A DNA stretch of 64,000 nt, from assembly GCA_023014335.1 (NCBI GenBank), contig JAECYW010000004.1, positions 1,798,001 through 1,862,000 of the forward strand. The letters are read 5' to 3'. The notes beneath the pieces are model-generated. The model made no database searches, was not told where the DNA came from, and saw nothing but the letters and a program-made list of their open reading frames with translations. The position numbers and the translations under genes were made by a program. This document shows positions 1 through 10,846 of the stretch, one piece after another. Every line of letters starts with the position of its first letter. Position 1 is the stretch's first letter. This DNA comes from Galerina marginata (lineage: Eukaryota; Basidiomycota; Agaricomycetes; Agaricales; Galerinaceae).

Positions 1-523
1 CGATGGGCCCGTACGATACAAGATTCGCACTGGAGGGTGGGGTCGCTGCACTTCTCCGCGCCTGCGCATCGGAAGATTGCTTCAGAAGTGCCACACGCAC
101 AAGGCTGCCCGAGACTGCGATGGTGAGCATTGTACAGTATGCTTGCTTGAAGGTCGTCGAAGTGCTTGGAGAACTTTTCCATCATAACCGACGCGCCCTG
201 TTCCATGTCAATGAAAGGGTAATGACATCGAATATTCAAATTTATACCTGTTTCCTTTTCTTGTCGTTCTGCGGGTTGTCTCCTGGCTGCGCTGCATTGT
301 TACTTGATGGCTCTGCTGGTTCTTGGGCTTCCAGAACGATAGTGGCAGGAGGTCTAGGGTGCTCGGATTTCGGCCGCTTCGAAGTATACAAGCGTGGTTC
401 GAGAATGATGTTGCCAGACGTGGTATCAACAGTAGCTGTGACGTCGACGTCCAGTTCGTCTTCAGAGTCTAGATCAACGGCACCAACGCCATGGCGTGTG
501 CGTTTAATGCTTTGGAAAGACAT
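1..523 (-). CDS. N-terminal part of a CxC2/KDZ-type transposase (truncated by window edge)
   Basis: Kyakuja-Dileera-Zisupton (KDZ) transposases are large DDE-type enzymes common in basidiomycetes and often carry an N-terminal CxC2 cysteine cluster. Here exon 1 (523-248) encodes 92 residues starting MSFQSIKRTR, an acidic then basic low-complexity leader. A 49-nt GT-AG intron (247-199) follows, and exon 2 (198 to the window edge) keeps the frame. Exon 2 has the spacing CxCx(8)Cx(7)Cx(5)CxxCx(4)H, including QPCACGTSEA and QCESCIVRAH, which fits a CxC2 zinc cluster. The KDZ catalytic domain would lie outside the window, so intactness and class are inference. The start at 523 is the only methionine at the head of the frame. 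Protein-level resemblance is to the family pattern, not a database match. Confidence 0.72.
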
Positions 524-2588
524 GGGCAGTATGAAGGTAGGTGTAGCGTCTGAAAATTGCTACGACAAAGGTTGAGGAAATAATCAGGAAGGGAGGAAAG
601 TACCACTCACAAGGATTCCCCAGGACCAAGCGCTCCGATCTAAGTGATGGCCCAAGTTAAGGGGAAGCGGCATTCAAGGCGTCGGCGTGGCCTATTGTAC
701 AAACGCGGACGGTGGACAATGGCATGCTTGGGGCCAGTCCGGGTCAGGAACTTGACTTCGACGAGATTACTGATCATTTTTGGGGTAACGCTCACTACCT
801 TCAGACTTAGGTTAGTCGGCCACACTCGGTGCTACTTAAGTTCGCCATGATTGTATTCGGTCGTGTCGATGAATTGCTGATCTATGTAAGCTATGTAGAA
901 GGTACGTAGGTGGTAGAAAGGAAAACACGACGAAGCCAGTCAGGAAGTCGAAGTTTAGAGCTGGCGTCGTTTAGGATTTTTGGCACAAAATGTATCCTGA
1001 GAATGCTCAGAATGCGCGATAAAACTGAGGAAAATGTGTACGTACCGCGCAAAAGTAGTAGCCACGATGATTACCTAGTGTGTGGTGTCTTCCACGAGAT
1101 CAGGAACTTCGTCGTCTTGAGAAGTCCAGGCCGTTGAAGTTTCCTTCAAAGCCAAAAGCGCCTGTGTAACAGCTGTATTCCGTAAAGTTGGGTGATTGCA
1201 ATAGAGCCACTCTTGAATAAAATCACGCACCGCGGTCAAACTCCTTAGGAGGTACAAGACGCTCGCCTGCATGAAAAGCTCAGCTACTATGTTTATTAAT
1301 ACGAGGAAAGTCCACATACCGAGGGTCAGATCAACTAAAAGCGATCGAGCCGAGTCTAACGAGACAAATGAGCTGTGTATGAGGCTCCTACGTGCAACTC
1401 ACCGACTGGTGCAGAAACCTCGCCTAAATAAAAATAGTATAAGTGTTCGAGGTTATTCATGCTAAAAAACGACGACGCACTGCTTGATGCTACATCCAGG
1501 GTAGGGGCGCTTTCAGTTTCGGGAAGATGCATGCAGGGCTGGGATTGGGGTTGGGTAGGTATGTCGTTGACTGGCATTGGAGTCGGGAATGGATGGGTGA
1601 GCGGGGCCAAGCGAAATCTGACGGCGCGCTTGCTGCGCACACTGCTTTATTTGTCCTCTGCGCACTCGGTCGGAGACTAATACGCCGGGGTATCCGCTTG
1701 GCATTTTATTGTGTGGAGCTGATCGGTGTTTGATTATTGTTTCAATGATCGGGTTGTGGCCCGAGCTGTGACAATTCTGGATGAACGGCGTTAGCACACT
1801 TTGTATCATAGGATTGTATATGGCACTGACATGGTAGGTGGCCGATGGCTTTTTCTGTCACAAATATTGGGCCAGCAGCCTCGATAACTCTGGTGTCAAT
1901 TGCTATCGAAGCTATCGAACTTGTGATCGAGTATCTTAAGGGGCCCAATGGGCCATAATTTCGCGTCGTGTTCCTGGTGGAGAGGGCTATGATCGAGGTT
2001 TGTCGGGAACACAGGGACCGATGTGAGAGCGTAAGCCAGTTGGGATTGGGGCCAAAGTTCTGTCCGGCATGAACAATGGTATTGCATCTGCCAGTGGTGG
2101 CGCACTGTTAGAGACGGACCAGACGGGGTATAAAGGGAGTGGAAAGAAGCAGGAAACTTTACCTTTCACCCAATTCCCATTCGTTCTTCCCGCGTACCCG
2201 CTCTCCAGCTTAACAGGCTTTCGATCCGGCACCATCGTAAGTTCGGAGGCGGCGAGTTTACGAGTAATCGCTGTACATAGAAGTCTAGGTATTCAGTGCT
2301 GGGCGAGCCACAGCATCCTATTTAATATATGAATAACCGCGTGCAGGTAGGTCAATGGATAGATGCGCGTACCGTGAAAGATTGCTTCAGCAGCATGAGA
2401 ACTGCCGACCGTTTGACCAACAGACGGTCATCGGATTGTTCGTGAAAAGCTTTTCATATTTCCTCTAATTATTGATCTACTGATCCCAAATCATGATCAC
2501 TAGTAATCTATATAAGTTGAAATCTACGGTGATTACACAGGGGGAAGAGAGAGCAGGTGAACGAAGGAAGTCCTTACTTAGCCGGGCC
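524..2588. other. Gene-poor stretch with possible decayed minus-strand coding remnants
   Basis: No complete gene is visible. On the minus strand, 1640-1356 and 1317-1075 are open and protein-like (for example RDFIQEWLYCNHPTLRNTA), and a GTGAGT donor lies near 1407. I could not join them into a convincing gene or recognise a family. They may be exons of a decayed transposon gene. 1740-2580 shows nothing I can support. Confidence 0.3.
951..976 (+). repeat. Diverged copy of the arm of the 2589-2666 palindrome
   Basis: About 24 nt here, beginning aagtttagagctgg, match the palindrome arm aagtttagggccgg at most positions. This suggests a dispersed repeat end rather than a one-off hairpin. Confidence 0.5.
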
Positions 2589-2666
2589 AAGTTTAGGGCC
2601 GGTGTCGTTTACTTACAAAGACGGACAACTCCGTCTTTGTAAGTAAACGACACCGGCCCTAAACTT
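2589..2666. repeat. Perfect inverted repeat, 37-bp arms with a 4-nt loop
   Basis: Arm 2589-2625 is the exact reverse complement of 2630-2666, with loop caac at 2626-2629. The arms begin aagtttagggccggtgtcg. It sits 120 bp upstream of the Spt5-like gene. A perfect snap-back of this length could be two terminal inverted repeats brought together, a tiny palindromic MITE, or a cloning or assembly fold-back. Pairing does not continue into the flanks. Confidence 0.93.
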
Positions 2667-2785
2667 CGGCGCGTATTTGGCCTGATCTCACACGTTCACA
2701 TCTCCTTTCCTTCTCCACATCACCACTCGATTGCGCGTACTAAAGATAGAGTAGAATATTAATATCATAATCAAGGCAACTACAC

Positions 2786-5044
2786 ATGGCGGAAAGACCA
2801 AGAAAGAGACTAAGAACTGAAGTAAGGTTGGGCAACAGTGAATTGAGAACGGATCTGACATAGGTAGCACAGAAACCCAACCCATTCCTAGATCTTGAGG
2901 CATGTGCAGAAGAAGATAGCATAGAGGACGACGACAACGACGACGACGACGAAGCCAACGATGAAGGCGAAGGTACAGTTTCCGCTCGTTTATCGTGAAT
3001 TGTGGTACGAATTGAGGAATTTTGTCCACAGATGCACTCAGCGACGAGGATTCATCTGTTGCCCACATTTCCCTGCGCGATATACACGAAGATCAGGACG
3101 ATACGGAGATCTGGGACGCGTTCTACAGGAACGTCATTGATAGATATGGCAATTGGGCAGGCGTGGATAGCGATCGTGGTGACGATGAAGGCGCCATTAT
3201 GTGGGAACTTGGATGCGCGGTACGTTATCTATTTCCTACCAAATGAACACTAGCTGGATTTTTTTTAGCCTGGATACGAGAATATCGCCGTTACGAGGAT
3301 TCAGGAAGCACTACGTGGCTTGGTGGTTCATACTCACCCTCTCATACCTGGACGTGTCTGGGCCGAAGCTTCCTGTTTCGAGATTGCGGAGGCCTTGGCC
3401 AATGCGATTCCAGAGCTCCAAAGATGGGTGCGGTCTGTTCCGCGACGCAATTTTTCGCGACTCGCCCTCATCAAGACGTCTCCGATCTCATCTCAGGCTT
3501 GGGCAAGGGTAGGCGGAAAGGCAAAAAGTTGGAGGAACTACAGAGGCGACGTCGGACTTCTCAAAAGGATAGACATCGGAGAGGTGGTGCTCTTGATACC
3601 CAGAATTCCTACAGAGGATCGCGACACCCCCCCGCGACAGATGTTGTTCGGTTCTTCATACAAGCAACGACACGGCCAGAGGGTTACCGAACATGGCTTT
3701 TTGATTGTGATGCTCAACGACATTGATCTCATTTATGGATCAGAAATAACGCCAACTGTAACAGAATTTCAACTCTTCCAGAGTCAGAGTTTGCTTGAGC
3801 CCGAATTCTCGTTGAAGACTGAAAAAGCGATCTTGGACAACCGTATCAAAGCTGGAGATCGCGTCAAGATAATCGGTGGAGAGTTTCGAGATCTCCTCGG
3901 GTTTGTCAAGGAGGTGTGCGAGCATGAATATGTCGTACATCTTCCATCACAAGGCCTCGACGAAAGCTTCCAACGAAGAATGTTGCGGGCAGCATTTTGG
4001 CCTGGAGACGAGGTGAAGGTGGTAGCCGGTCCACATACCGGTTTAACTGGCTGGGTTGTTGACGTTCTCGAAGACGGTGTCAAACTTATGAACCTTCAAA
4101 AGAACATTGAGGTACCAGCGAATCTTTCAAAACCCTTCGATAATCTAACAATGAAATAGGTTAACGTTTTCAACATTGAGCTCGAGTTCTACACCTCCGA
4201 CACCATTCTATCAACCTTACGTCCACGAAGGTCCAGATCCAGACTCGGCGGCAAAAATCCCAACGCGGTTTACATTGGAAAGAGGGTCATCGCAGTTGGA
4301 GCCGGCAACAACTGGAAAGGTTACAAAGGTCGTATTAAGGAAACTGATCCATCTGGGAATGCTTGGGTTGAACTTGATGCTCGTCAGCAGGAGGTACGAG
4401 TAATTAAGATTGACAACCTTGCGATCTTGTACGTACCATCTTCTCCACATCCAACTGAAAGTCTGACGAATTCTTGTAGGAGCGGCGACAAAACTTCATC
4501 AAAGCAGGCTGTATCTATTGGTACATCGACACCGCAACTCCAGCCGTTACCAATGCAGGCTTCACTTTCTGTGCCCCCTACCACACCGCTTCCCACACCA
4601 TCAAGCTCAATAGATGTTTCTCCTGCATGGGACCCGTCGTCGCGAACACCTTTATCGACTGCTGTTATGACTACATATTCGCCGCAAGATAATCACTGGC
4701 TCGAGGACAGCGCATTAAAACCCCTGCGCATTAAAGTGAGGTGTTTACAGGATGGCCATGGCGGTAGGGTTTTTGAAGTGCAGTCGACAGATGAGGGAGG
4801 CCTCGTAAAAGTGAAGCACGGGTGGGAGATAAGATATGTTGCTTTGGATTCCTTGGAGCCTGTGCGGCCCACTGCCATTCATGATTTGGTGACGCCAATT
4901 AGCGGGAAGATGAAAGGACAAAAATTCAAAGTTAAGGACATTACGGATGGGCAGTATCGGGTGCGAGTGCCAGGAGGAAGACTGCGCAAGGGTAATCCTG
5001 ACCCATCATTTAGCTTATCAGATCTCGTCCAAATCTTTCCTTAG
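2786..5044 (+). CDS. Spt5-like protein with NGN and KOW domains
   Basis: Spt5 is the NusG-related elongation factor that binds RNA polymerase II through its NGN domain and contacts nucleic acid with KOW repeats. Model: join(2786..2821, 2864..2972, 3032..3219, 3269..4111, 4160..4428, 4480..5044), 2010 nt, 669 aa. The N terminus has a basic patch (MAERPRKRLRTE) and a strongly acidic run (EDDDNDDDDEANDEGE). The NGN-like region follows (MWELGCAPGYEN ... RVWAEASCFEIAEALANAI). KOW-like motifs are seen at KAGDRVKIIGGEFRDLLGFV, WPGDEVKVVAGPHTGLTG and IGKRVIAVGAGNNWKG, plus two C-terminal beta-rich segments. At 669 aa it is much shorter than canonical Spt5 (about 1000 or more) and lacks the C-terminal repeat tail, so it is probably a lineage-specific Spt5-like paralog, not the essential SPT5. 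The exon 2 acceptor could also be 2873, three codons shorter. Confidence 0.82.
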
Positions 5045-5481
5045 TTCTTCAACCTTTGGCGCGTTTATAATGTATACAACCCGTACTAGTAACCTATAAG
5101 CTTTTTACCGTTTGAATACTTTCAGCTCTCTCGCTGCGCGCATCGTCATTGCCCAAACCGGGATGGGACTGAGTGGTCCAAAAGCAATATACATGAATGT
5201 CAATTGTTCTATTCAATCCCGAACTGTTCATCCATTATTCTGGTGCGTCTCTTGGACCGACCACGTTGTCTCTTTGTCTTCTTAGAATGAATATTTTTAG
5301 GTTTTCTCTCCTTTGGTGCGTCTCTTGGACCTGCCACGTTGTCTCTTTTGTCTTCCTAGAATGAATTTCTTTGGTGCTCTCGTCGATGACGTCCAACACG
5401 ATCGATCTTGGTGTGTTCCATTGCAGCAAAATTCATTTTTATATACTCATACGCAATATCTTCTTCGATTCCTACCCACCA
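5045..5481. other. Intergenic spacer
   Basis: It holds the 3' end of the Spt5-like gene and the short direct repeat described separately. No gene is seen. Confidence 0.6.
5241..5366 (+). repeat. Two-copy direct repeat, period about 74 bp
   Basis: A unit of about 51 nt, starting ggtgcgtctcttggacc and ending tagaatgaat, occurs at 5241-5291 and again at 5315-5366 with only a few changes. It lies just upstream of the gene starting at 5482 and may be a duplicated promoter segment. Confidence 0.8.
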
Positions 5482-6712
5482 ATGTCTGGAGCCTCTACCC
5501 CCGTGCCGTACGTTCCTTCGCGAGCTAAACTCTTGTGGAGGAAGGATCCTCGTTTCGGACGTTTGAAAATCGTTGAAGCTCGCAAGGCTGTCGACGCCGC
5601 CATTCGAGAACTCGTCATCGAATTAGCAGGCCGACCACCCAGCGGACCATTCTACCCTCATCACCGTGGCCATGATGTTTCGGAGCCTCAAATCGGTGTT
5701 GGGAAGGACAATTACCACACGATAGGAGGCTACTATGTTATTGTACGTAACTCAGGTTTACTTGCTTTGCTATTGGCGACTACTCAGAAATCGCCCTAGT
5801 GTCAGCCAGCTACCGACGAATGCCGAATGAGAATCCGCTACTATAGGGCGGGTTTCGTCGACGAGTTCTTGATGCTTCATCCCCAGCTTACCCCTCTTCT
5901 CCTTATGCGAGAGGAGCTCCAGCCGGTACCTCGTTTACCAGAGACAGAGGAACGTCAGAATGCTCGGATCACTATCGTTCGTTCACCATTCTATAAAGAA
6001 GCCATTGCGAAATACTACCTCGGCACTGAGTCTGTCGATCGTCCCGCCTCTCCTCTGCTTCTTGAAGCCCAACCCCTTCCGACGCCCCAACCCCTTCCTA
6101 CGCCCCCTCAAACCATCCAGCAGTCTCGGGCATTGAAGTTGTTGAAGCACCCGTCTCCCTTACACCATGCATCGGACGCTACGCCTCCCCCTATCTCTTC
6201 GAGCAGGGAAGTAGTAATGCGGCTCCCCATGCTGACTTTGTTCAGGCGTTGGACCCAGACTCAGAATCAGAACACATTATTGAAATCTTGGATTCTGACG
6301 AAGAGGAAGAGGAAGAGTTCAATATCCCATTCCTAATCGTCTTTTGGACCATGGTACGTTATTGTCTTTGTCTAAAATGAATGCTTTCTGACGTCGGTTC
6401 CAGAATCATTCTTCTGCGATAGAGACAGTCCTTTATACGTCAGGAGGAACTCGTTTCTGCCTCAAAACTTACGAGCACGCGCTGAAGAACAGGGGTGTAA
6501 GTTTGATCCCTCGGATTGAAAGCTACGACCCCACGACCGAGATGTGGGACGCGTTGGATCCAAAGGAACATGTTGGGCCTCTTGTAGAGGGGAGCCGGAA
6601 GCTCAAGACCTTTTTACTTCGCTACAAAGGTTTTGAAAACCTCCCGGAGTTTCTTGATATTTCTCGTTTCGCCGACAGGCTTCCTCGAAAAGGTAAAGGG
6701 CGCGCTACCTGA
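5482..6712 (+). CDS. Unassigned protein with acidic segment; one reading-frame switch
   Basis: I do not recognise this protein. Exon 1 (5482-5742, 87 codons) starts MSGASTPVPYVPSRAKLLWR. An intron ends at 5799, and exon 2 reads on in phase (CQPATDECRMRIRYYRAGFV). Clear coding signal continues to about 6060. From about 6115 the coding-like frame is shifted by two (VSGIEVVEAPVSLTPCIGRY), ending in an acidic run (EILDSDEEEEEEF) that stops at an intron donor at 6354. Exon 3 (6404-6712) is in phase with that second frame and ends RKGKGRAT. So the first and last parts belong together, but a frameshift or a small noncanonical intron lies between about 6030 and 6115, in a repeated ccccttcc(g/t)acg tract. 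It may be a young pseudogene. No transmembrane segment or signal peptide is seen. Confidence 0.6.
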
Positions 6713-7021
6713 AAGTCATTCATATCGTGTTTTGTTTCCCAATACAGTAATAGGAATCGTATTTGTAATTACGGCTCCAACTCAATGGCTATATTGTTTG
6801 CCTAACACTCCGAAGCGGTATATCCGCCTAACAATAATAACACCAATCGAACCCACCGACCCATCGATTCTAACGGAGACCCTCCGCACAACAATACAAT
6901 TATTGCTTCTCAATTTAGTCGAGGTGTGTGGAATTCGTCTGCATCGTCATTCCATCGTTCCTAACTCCTCGACTGTGATTTTACAACCTCACCACAAAAT
7001 CGTTCATTATTCCCTGCAATT

Positions 7022-9418
7022 ATGGCTCCAAGTAACAAAGCCGACTCGCCGACAGCGTCAGCAGAAGGCAATCATGAAAGTTCACTGCCTTTAGTCAAAG
7101 ACGCCAATGCTCCACGGCCTCAGCACAAAATTACCCGAGAGGAACGCGCCTACTTAGTCACACGTCTTCCTGAATACCGCGCTCTACAAGCCACCCTTGC
7201 AGTGAAGGGCGAAGGACCCCGCGGCGTCCGAAACGTCAAAGGCAATAAGAAGGACTGGGTCAGAGCGCACGTCTTTGAAGACTTCAAGAAGATGTTCAAC
7301 TTGGCGGCACCTGGAGGCCCCGCGTTAGACTCGGTTTTTAAGGTGTGAACCTTCTATATGACGAGTATTGTCTTCCTAAATTTATAACAGGAGATATACA
7401 CTTGGTTCAATAATAATCGCGACAAAAATATCGGACCTAGTCAACGCCATACGATCAGTCTATCCAAAACTGCTCCCAAGCGCCCGCGCGCCAAGAATGC
7501 CGAGGACATCTTCGCAGAAGATCAGAAAACGAGAATTGTCGATGCTATGTCTCAAAAGCGGGCGCAGGGCGGTGCTACTACGGAGCAGAACTTGGCAGAG
7601 TATAACCGTCTGAAGAAACAATATTTCCTCGCTCTTCCGGAGAGCGAACGCAATGCCTATGAAGCAAAGGCATCTAACCAGAAAGCCCTGCTTCAAGGCA
7701 AGCCAGACAGTTCCCAAATCTTCGAGTTCGTATTTCTACTTTAGCCCCCTAATTATAAGTCACGAGTTGATGAGAGTCATATCAGGAATCAGAAGACTTT
7801 GGTCCAGACGACTATACACACACTTCAAGAGTTGATTGGTGACGGCTGGGGTCAACACGGCGATGCTGTTTTCTTTGTCATGGGTGGATATAGGGACGAA
7901 AATGAAAAGGTCGTGACTTTCAAGTATGTTTTCCTCCATTTCATCAAGAGTAAATACTGATTGGATTTTTTCAGCGTTTCCGTTGGCGGGAATCTATCTC
8001 AGAATAAGAACAATTCATTTGGCTTCGTGAATGATTATCCGGGAAACTACTCCGAGGATTTGCGACGGCCATTCAAGCAATGGGCTGCAAAAAGTTTACC
8101 AGGCAAGTGCTATGCTCTCGTCACCGGTTGAGGCTAATTTTCAACGATATTTCTAGTCCTCTGTCAGGATAAAGACAAGGTCGATGCGGCAAAACAAGCA
8201 ACGCCTTCTTTTACTATCCTCTATCGCACCGACGGGTTTCCACTTTTACCCGCGATCGATTTTGACACTATCTCCCCAGTAAACTGTCGCTCTCTCTTGA
8301 CCGATTACATACAAGGTGTATGGGGTAAGTAGTCCTTCTTATGAGGTCTCAGGAATTGCGGTTAATGGATGACTTGAAACTGACAGAGTTCACGCTTTCT
8401 GAGGAGTCGCTGGATCCAACACCACCTCTCCCCTGGGAGGCTTTGCATAGAGCTGAACATCGCCTCACGCTTTTAATGGATCCGGATGCGTTTTCCCAAT
8501 TTAAATCCCTTGATCCTGCCCGTATGTCGGTCTCGGAGATCTACGATGTCTTGAAAAGTTGAATCATTTGTCAAATGCGCAATCGGATGACCATTATTTG
8601 CTGGAGTTTAACACCAACGACGACGTTGTCGTAAGCCTCATCTCGCAATATTCGGTCGATCAGGATATTGTCAAAGTACCCGACCCCTCTACAATTGCCA
8701 AGAAAAAGACGAAGAAAAAGAGGGGGACCAAGAAGGCTGTTCTTTCCGACGAAGATGTTCCTGATTTTTCGCCGCCATCGAGGACGAATCCGAATTACCC
8801 TCCTGAAGCGAACCGCGCTCTCAGTCCAGTGGGAAATGGTGAGCTCGGGCTGCTTCCAAACCATATCATCGTCTCAGCACTTCAAGCGGTTGCCGCTCAT
8901 TATACAGCCACCGAATACGAACCGGATGCTCTCCTTCGCAATAGCGTCGAGGCGGCTCCAAGTCCTGGACCTCGTACGACATCTAGCCCTCCTCAATCCG
9001 GTCATAAGCGTTCAAGAGCTGAATCGGACGAATCCATCTTTATTGGTGGCGAAACTGACCAGGTGGAGAAGCGCCCTCGATTGGAGGAGCCATCACATGT
9101 GGCAACCAAAGTTACAGCACCGAAGACCGACAAGAAGAAAGCGACAAAGCAGACGACTGGCGCGAAGCGGTCAAAGAAAGCACCCGGTAATTCTGGTCCT
9201 GCCGCTCACAAGGCCAAAAATGTGCCCGCTGCTCAAAAGGCCAAAAGGTTATCAACTACCAAAGCTCCCAAGAAATTGCCCCCGCCCCCGCCGCGAGCTC
9301 GTGCCAGCAAACGGTATGCGAATTCTCTTAATTTTGCAAGCTCCACGTTCTAATACATACCAGGATCGGCTCAAAGGATTATAAGAACACCGCAGTGACT
9401 ATTCCGCGCGAGGACTGA
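7022..9418 (+). CDS. Unassigned lineage-specific protein with basic C-terminal tail; apparent 1-nt frameshift
   Basis: Starts MAPSNKADSPTASAEGNHES. At least six introns are supported by GT-AG sites and phase. The N-terminal part (REERAYLVTRLPEYRAL ... IYTWFNNNRDKN) is helical and looks like a DNA- or RNA-binding module seen in expanded basidiomycete families, but I cannot name it. The middle part (TIHTLQELIGDGWGQHGDAV) may be a second folded domain. The last 270 residues are low complexity and lysine-rich (KKKTKKKRGTKKAV), which suggests nuclear location. At about 8555-8562 the frame ending EIYDVLKS runs into a stop, while the downstream frame (LNHLSNAQSDD) continues. A 37-nt GTATGT intron does not restore phase, so a one-base indel is the simplest reading. 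The final exon after 9378 encodes IGSKDYKNTAVTIPRED. Possibly a recent pseudogene. Confidence 0.6.
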
Positions 9419-10300
9419 ATGCCTTATCCATAATACTGTGTTTCACAGTTTCGGTGAGTTCATATAAGCCTTTGCTTCAAGCAGGTACATTACTGACCGA
9501 CAACATGAAGGATAATACTTTGATATTTTGTACCAATAAGCCGTTGCTCAGATTGATTGGATTAGATAGGATAAATCCTATCCTAATTACTTCACTGTTC
9601 ACTAATAGGATAGCTGTCTTTCCCTCTGTTCTACTCGACATCCTATAACTTCCTGTCTTATCTGATAACCCATCCCTTTTCATCCTACAAAAATTCTATC
9701 ATCCCATCCTGTCCAAGCTGAATACCTTCGGCATAGGAGTGGTTGGTAGGATGCATTGAATTTTATCCTAATGTCAGTAGGATACATTGAAATCTATTCG
9801 GTAGGATCCCTAGAATTTGATTTTAGTAGTCGGTAGGATACATAGAATTTGATTTCAGCAGTCGGTAGGAAACATAGAATTTGATCTCAGTGGTCAGTAG
9901 GATACATAGAATTCGATTCTAGTCCTCAGTGACTTCATTGTATTTGATCCGACTGACATAGGATACATTCTATGTAACTCGTAAAGTGACCACTTACTTC
10001 ATACCCATTTCAGGTTTAGAATTAATCCTACATCACCACAAAAACATGGGTAGAATTCATTATACCAACTGACATCCCCGAATTCTCCCGGACTTCAAAT
10101 TTGTATCTGGCTTGGCCCCGGTCAGTTTCCTGGAGACTTCGAGATTTGGTCACTTATTTGTCCTGTTTCAGATGTTGTGGAAACAGCTGTTTATTTGATT
10201 TGGCCTGGAAGGGGAATTTATTCAATTGGCCCACCGTATGTATCATCACCATTCCATTCCACCGATATCGATGTTGAAAACTTAGGGGGGACGTCACAGT
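9419..10300. other. AT-rich repeat-bearing spacer
   Basis: It contains many taggata/tatccta words at 9555-9790, including an 8-bp inverted repeat around gataggataaatcctatc, and the 32-bp tandem array described next. No gene is seen. Confidence 0.6.
9746..9992 (+). repeat. Degenerate 32-bp tandem repeat, about 7-8 units
   Basis: Units begin gtaggatacatagaatttga. Unit starts at 9746, 9777, 9801, 9833, 9865, 9897, 9929 and about 9961 give a regular 32-bp period after the first two spacings (31 and 24). The central four units are the most alike and the edges decay, as in a simple minisatellite. There are no unique spacers, so it is not a CRISPR array. Confidence 0.88.
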
Positions 10301-10846
10301 TTGGATGCCTCGAACGCCTCTCGAATCATTGACCTAGGGTCAAACGGCAACGAGTCGCTCATGAATTGCGAACCCCCAAACAATATTACCTCGGAACTGC
10401 TGCATATCAACAAGAGGCCTTGTTTTCTCTTCATCCGCCAACAAAACGAACACACTGTGGTACAAGAGGAGGCTAAATCCTTGTCATTCGTGGAATATAC
10501 CCTGACGATGGTTAACGACTTTTTATCTTATTTGGAGAAGCAGAAGCAAAGTCCTGGCGATGCTGTTCAGGCATCTGCTATGGAATCATGGTATAACAGC
10601 ACAATGGTTGTGCTGAGTAAGGAGAGTGAGGATAAATTTCTTTTCGATCCGACATTGCTACTTGCTGGGCTCGTAAAAGATCTTGGAGCTAGGATAAAGG
10701 AAATTAATAGCTTCGATATAGCCGCGGAAGAATTGCTCTTGATACCCATGGTGTTCATTCGCAACTGGAGGGATTATCTGACAGGGGTATTGGCAGAACC
10801 AGGAAAAGAAGCTGTTGTTAGCAGGTTGCTACATAGTTCTGAGTAG
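10301..10846 (+). pseudogene. Orphan exon-like reading frame, no start codon
   Basis: A 181-codon open frame (DASNASRIIDLGSNGNE ... RLLHSSE) with protein-like composition. There is no in-frame ATG at its head, and it is preceded by a possible acceptor (gacgtcacag). No upstream exon was found. It may be the last exon of a decayed gene. No family is recognised. Confidence 0.35.

Noticed and set aside
2786..5044. Canonical SPT5 gene symbol
   Set aside because: Too short and missing the C-terminal repeats, so I describe it as Spt5-like only.
8522..8558. 37-nt GTATGT...AAAG intron to explain the frame break
   Set aside because: Removing it puts the downstream sequence in a third frame that stops within ten codons.
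9746..9992. CRISPR-like regular repeat
   Set aside because: Units are directly adjacent and diverge gradually without unique spacers, and the genome is eukaryotic.
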